A program made the position numbers and the translations under genes. Positions 5,925-6,745 of a DNA stretch of 6,745 nt are shown piece after piece. The stretch comes from Phycisphaerales bacterium UBA1910 (GTDB lineage Bacteria; Planctomycetota; Phycisphaerae; Phycisphaerales; UBA1924): positions 109,915-116,659 of the forward strand of contig DDGE01000007.1 in the NCBI GenBank assembly GCA_002337545.1, written 5' to 3'. Every line of letters begins with the position of its first letter. Position 1 is the stretch's first letter. The notes under the pieces are model-generated. The model searched no databases. It was not told the origin of the DNA and worked only from the letters and a program-made list of their open reading frames with translations.

Positions 5925-6745
5925 ATGCCCGCGTTGAGCAAAGCCCGGACCCCCTGCATCGCGCGACTCGCGCGTGAGCTCGGGTTCGCCTCCAAACCAA
6001 CGCTCATACGACACCTCGACCGCATCGACGAGCTCGCGCCGCAGATCGATCCGGATCTCGTCTACCCCGAGGACTGGGTCGTCTTCCGCGTCACCGCCTA
6101 CCGCCCCAACATCGAATCGCCCGACATCGTGCCCGGCGACGCGCTCCGAGGCGATCTCTCCGCCCTCGCCGAGTCCATCTCCGAATCCGCCGGGCTCACC
6201 CCCGAAGATGTGCAGGGCCCCGTATACAAAATCAACGACCTCTGCGAACGCTGGAGCGTCAGCCGAAAAACCATCGAGCGTTACCGCCGCCTCGGGCTCA
6301 TCGCCCGCCGCCTCGATCTGGGCAAGGGACGCCGATCCGTCGTCTTCCAGCAAGCCGCGGTCGAGTGGTTCGAGACCCTCCACGCCGAGCGACTCGGGCG
6401 GGCCGCACGATTCGATCGCATCCCCCAGCGCGAACGCGAACGGATCATCCGCTGGGCACGCGGGTACCAGCGCCGCCTGGGCTGCTCACGATCCCAGGCC
6501 GCCCAGCGCATCGCCGAGCGCACCGGCCACTCGCACGAGGGTGTCCGCCAGATGCTCCTGCGTCTCGACGAACGATCAACCACCCCCATCTTCGACGAAC
6601 CGGGCCCGGCCGGGAATCGCGAGGGGATGCTCGCGCTCCGCGCCACCATGCGAGGCATCGAACCCAAAGCCATCGCCAAACGGCTCGACCGGCGCGTCAG
6701 CGCCATCGGGCGCGCATCACGCCTGGCCCGCGCCCGCCTGCTCCG
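5925..6745 (+). CDS. Multi-helix-turn-helix, sigma-like DNA-binding protein (partial, 3' end missing)
   Basis: The frame is open from ATG 5925 to the window edge, giving 273 residues with no stop, so the C-terminus is missing. Several helix-turn-helix-like units are visible: CIARLARELGFASKPTLIRHL (11-31); YKINDLCERWSVSRKTIERYRRLGLIARR (101-129), which resembles the MerR/excisionase type and is followed by a short wing and an aromatic residue; CSRSQAAQRIAERTGHSHEGVRQMLLRL (187-214), similar to sigma factor region 3/4 helices; and GMLALRATMRGIEPKAIAKRLDRRVSAIGRA (234-264). The segment between is very rich in arginine. I infer a transcription regulator or unusual sigma-like factor; no promoter-opening region 2 is visible. 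The ATG is 27 bases after the DUF5063 stop, which lies in the same frame, and no other start lies between, so 5925 is well defined. There is no clear ribosome site; GATCC-type repeats (5898-5911) precede it. Probably third in the operon. Confidence 0.7.
   Translation, partial: MPALSKARTPCIARLARELGFASKPTLIRHLDRIDELAPQIDPDLVYPEDWVVFRVTAYRPNIESPDIVPGDALRGDLSALAESISESAGLTPEDVQGPVYKINDLCERWSVSRKTIERYRRLGLIARRLDLGKGRRSVVFQQAAVEWFETLHAERLGRAARFDRIPQRERERIIRWARGYQRRLGCSRSQAAQRIAERTGHSHEGVRQMLLRLDERSTTPIFDEPGPAGNREGMLALRATMRGIEPKAIAKRLDRRVSAIGRASRLARARLL

Overview
The window looks like a piece of a GC-rich bacterial chromosome, most plausibly from a planctomycete of the Phycisphaerae type. This is an inference. 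It rests on the style of the MqnA-like protein, the DUF5063 protein beside it, a multi-helix-turn-helix protein resembling sigma-like regulators of that phylum, the roughly 60-68% GC of most coding sequence, and C-rich intergenic heptamer repeats. No rRNA or other phylogenetic marker is present.

Layout. Positions 49-3147 (minus) hold one large gene for an MmeI-like (type IIL) restriction-modification enzyme, with nuclease, methyltransferase and target-recognition domains in one chain. Each flank has a copy of the same composite repeat: a G-rich/C-rich hairpin followed by degenerate tandem 7-bp units (about 5-66 and 3245-3391). Positions 3381-3995 (minus) encode a NeuD/PglD-type left-handed beta-helix acyltransferase. 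Between it and the next protein gene is about 470 bp without a credible protein gene. That stretch carries a very good intrinsic terminator (4078-4117, minus) with a structured region behind it, best explained as an unidentified ncRNA or a long regulated leader on the minus strand. Positions 4467-6745 (plus) form a probable operon: MqnA-like menaquinone (futalosine pathway) protein, DUF5063 protein, and a helix-turn-helix/sigma-like regulator that runs off the right edge.

How it fits together. The left part is an accessory region: a self-contained defence enzyme between repeats, plus a lone sugar-modifying acyltransferase. The right part looks like core metabolism with a possible regulator. 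The most notable observations are four. (1) The TAG stop codons of the methyltransferase and of the unrelated acyltransferase lie at exactly the same base of the same 18-bp repeat segment. (2) About 800 bp of the restriction-modification gene, starting right after the catalytic NPPF codons and covering the target-recognition region, has about 45% GC against 60-70% on either side, as expected for a swapped specificity module. (3) A candidate ncRNA of about 270 nt has helices that pair better as minus-strand RNA, and ends in a 13-bp-stem terminator. (4) Two AAA-loop hairpins stand side by side next to the heptamer array.
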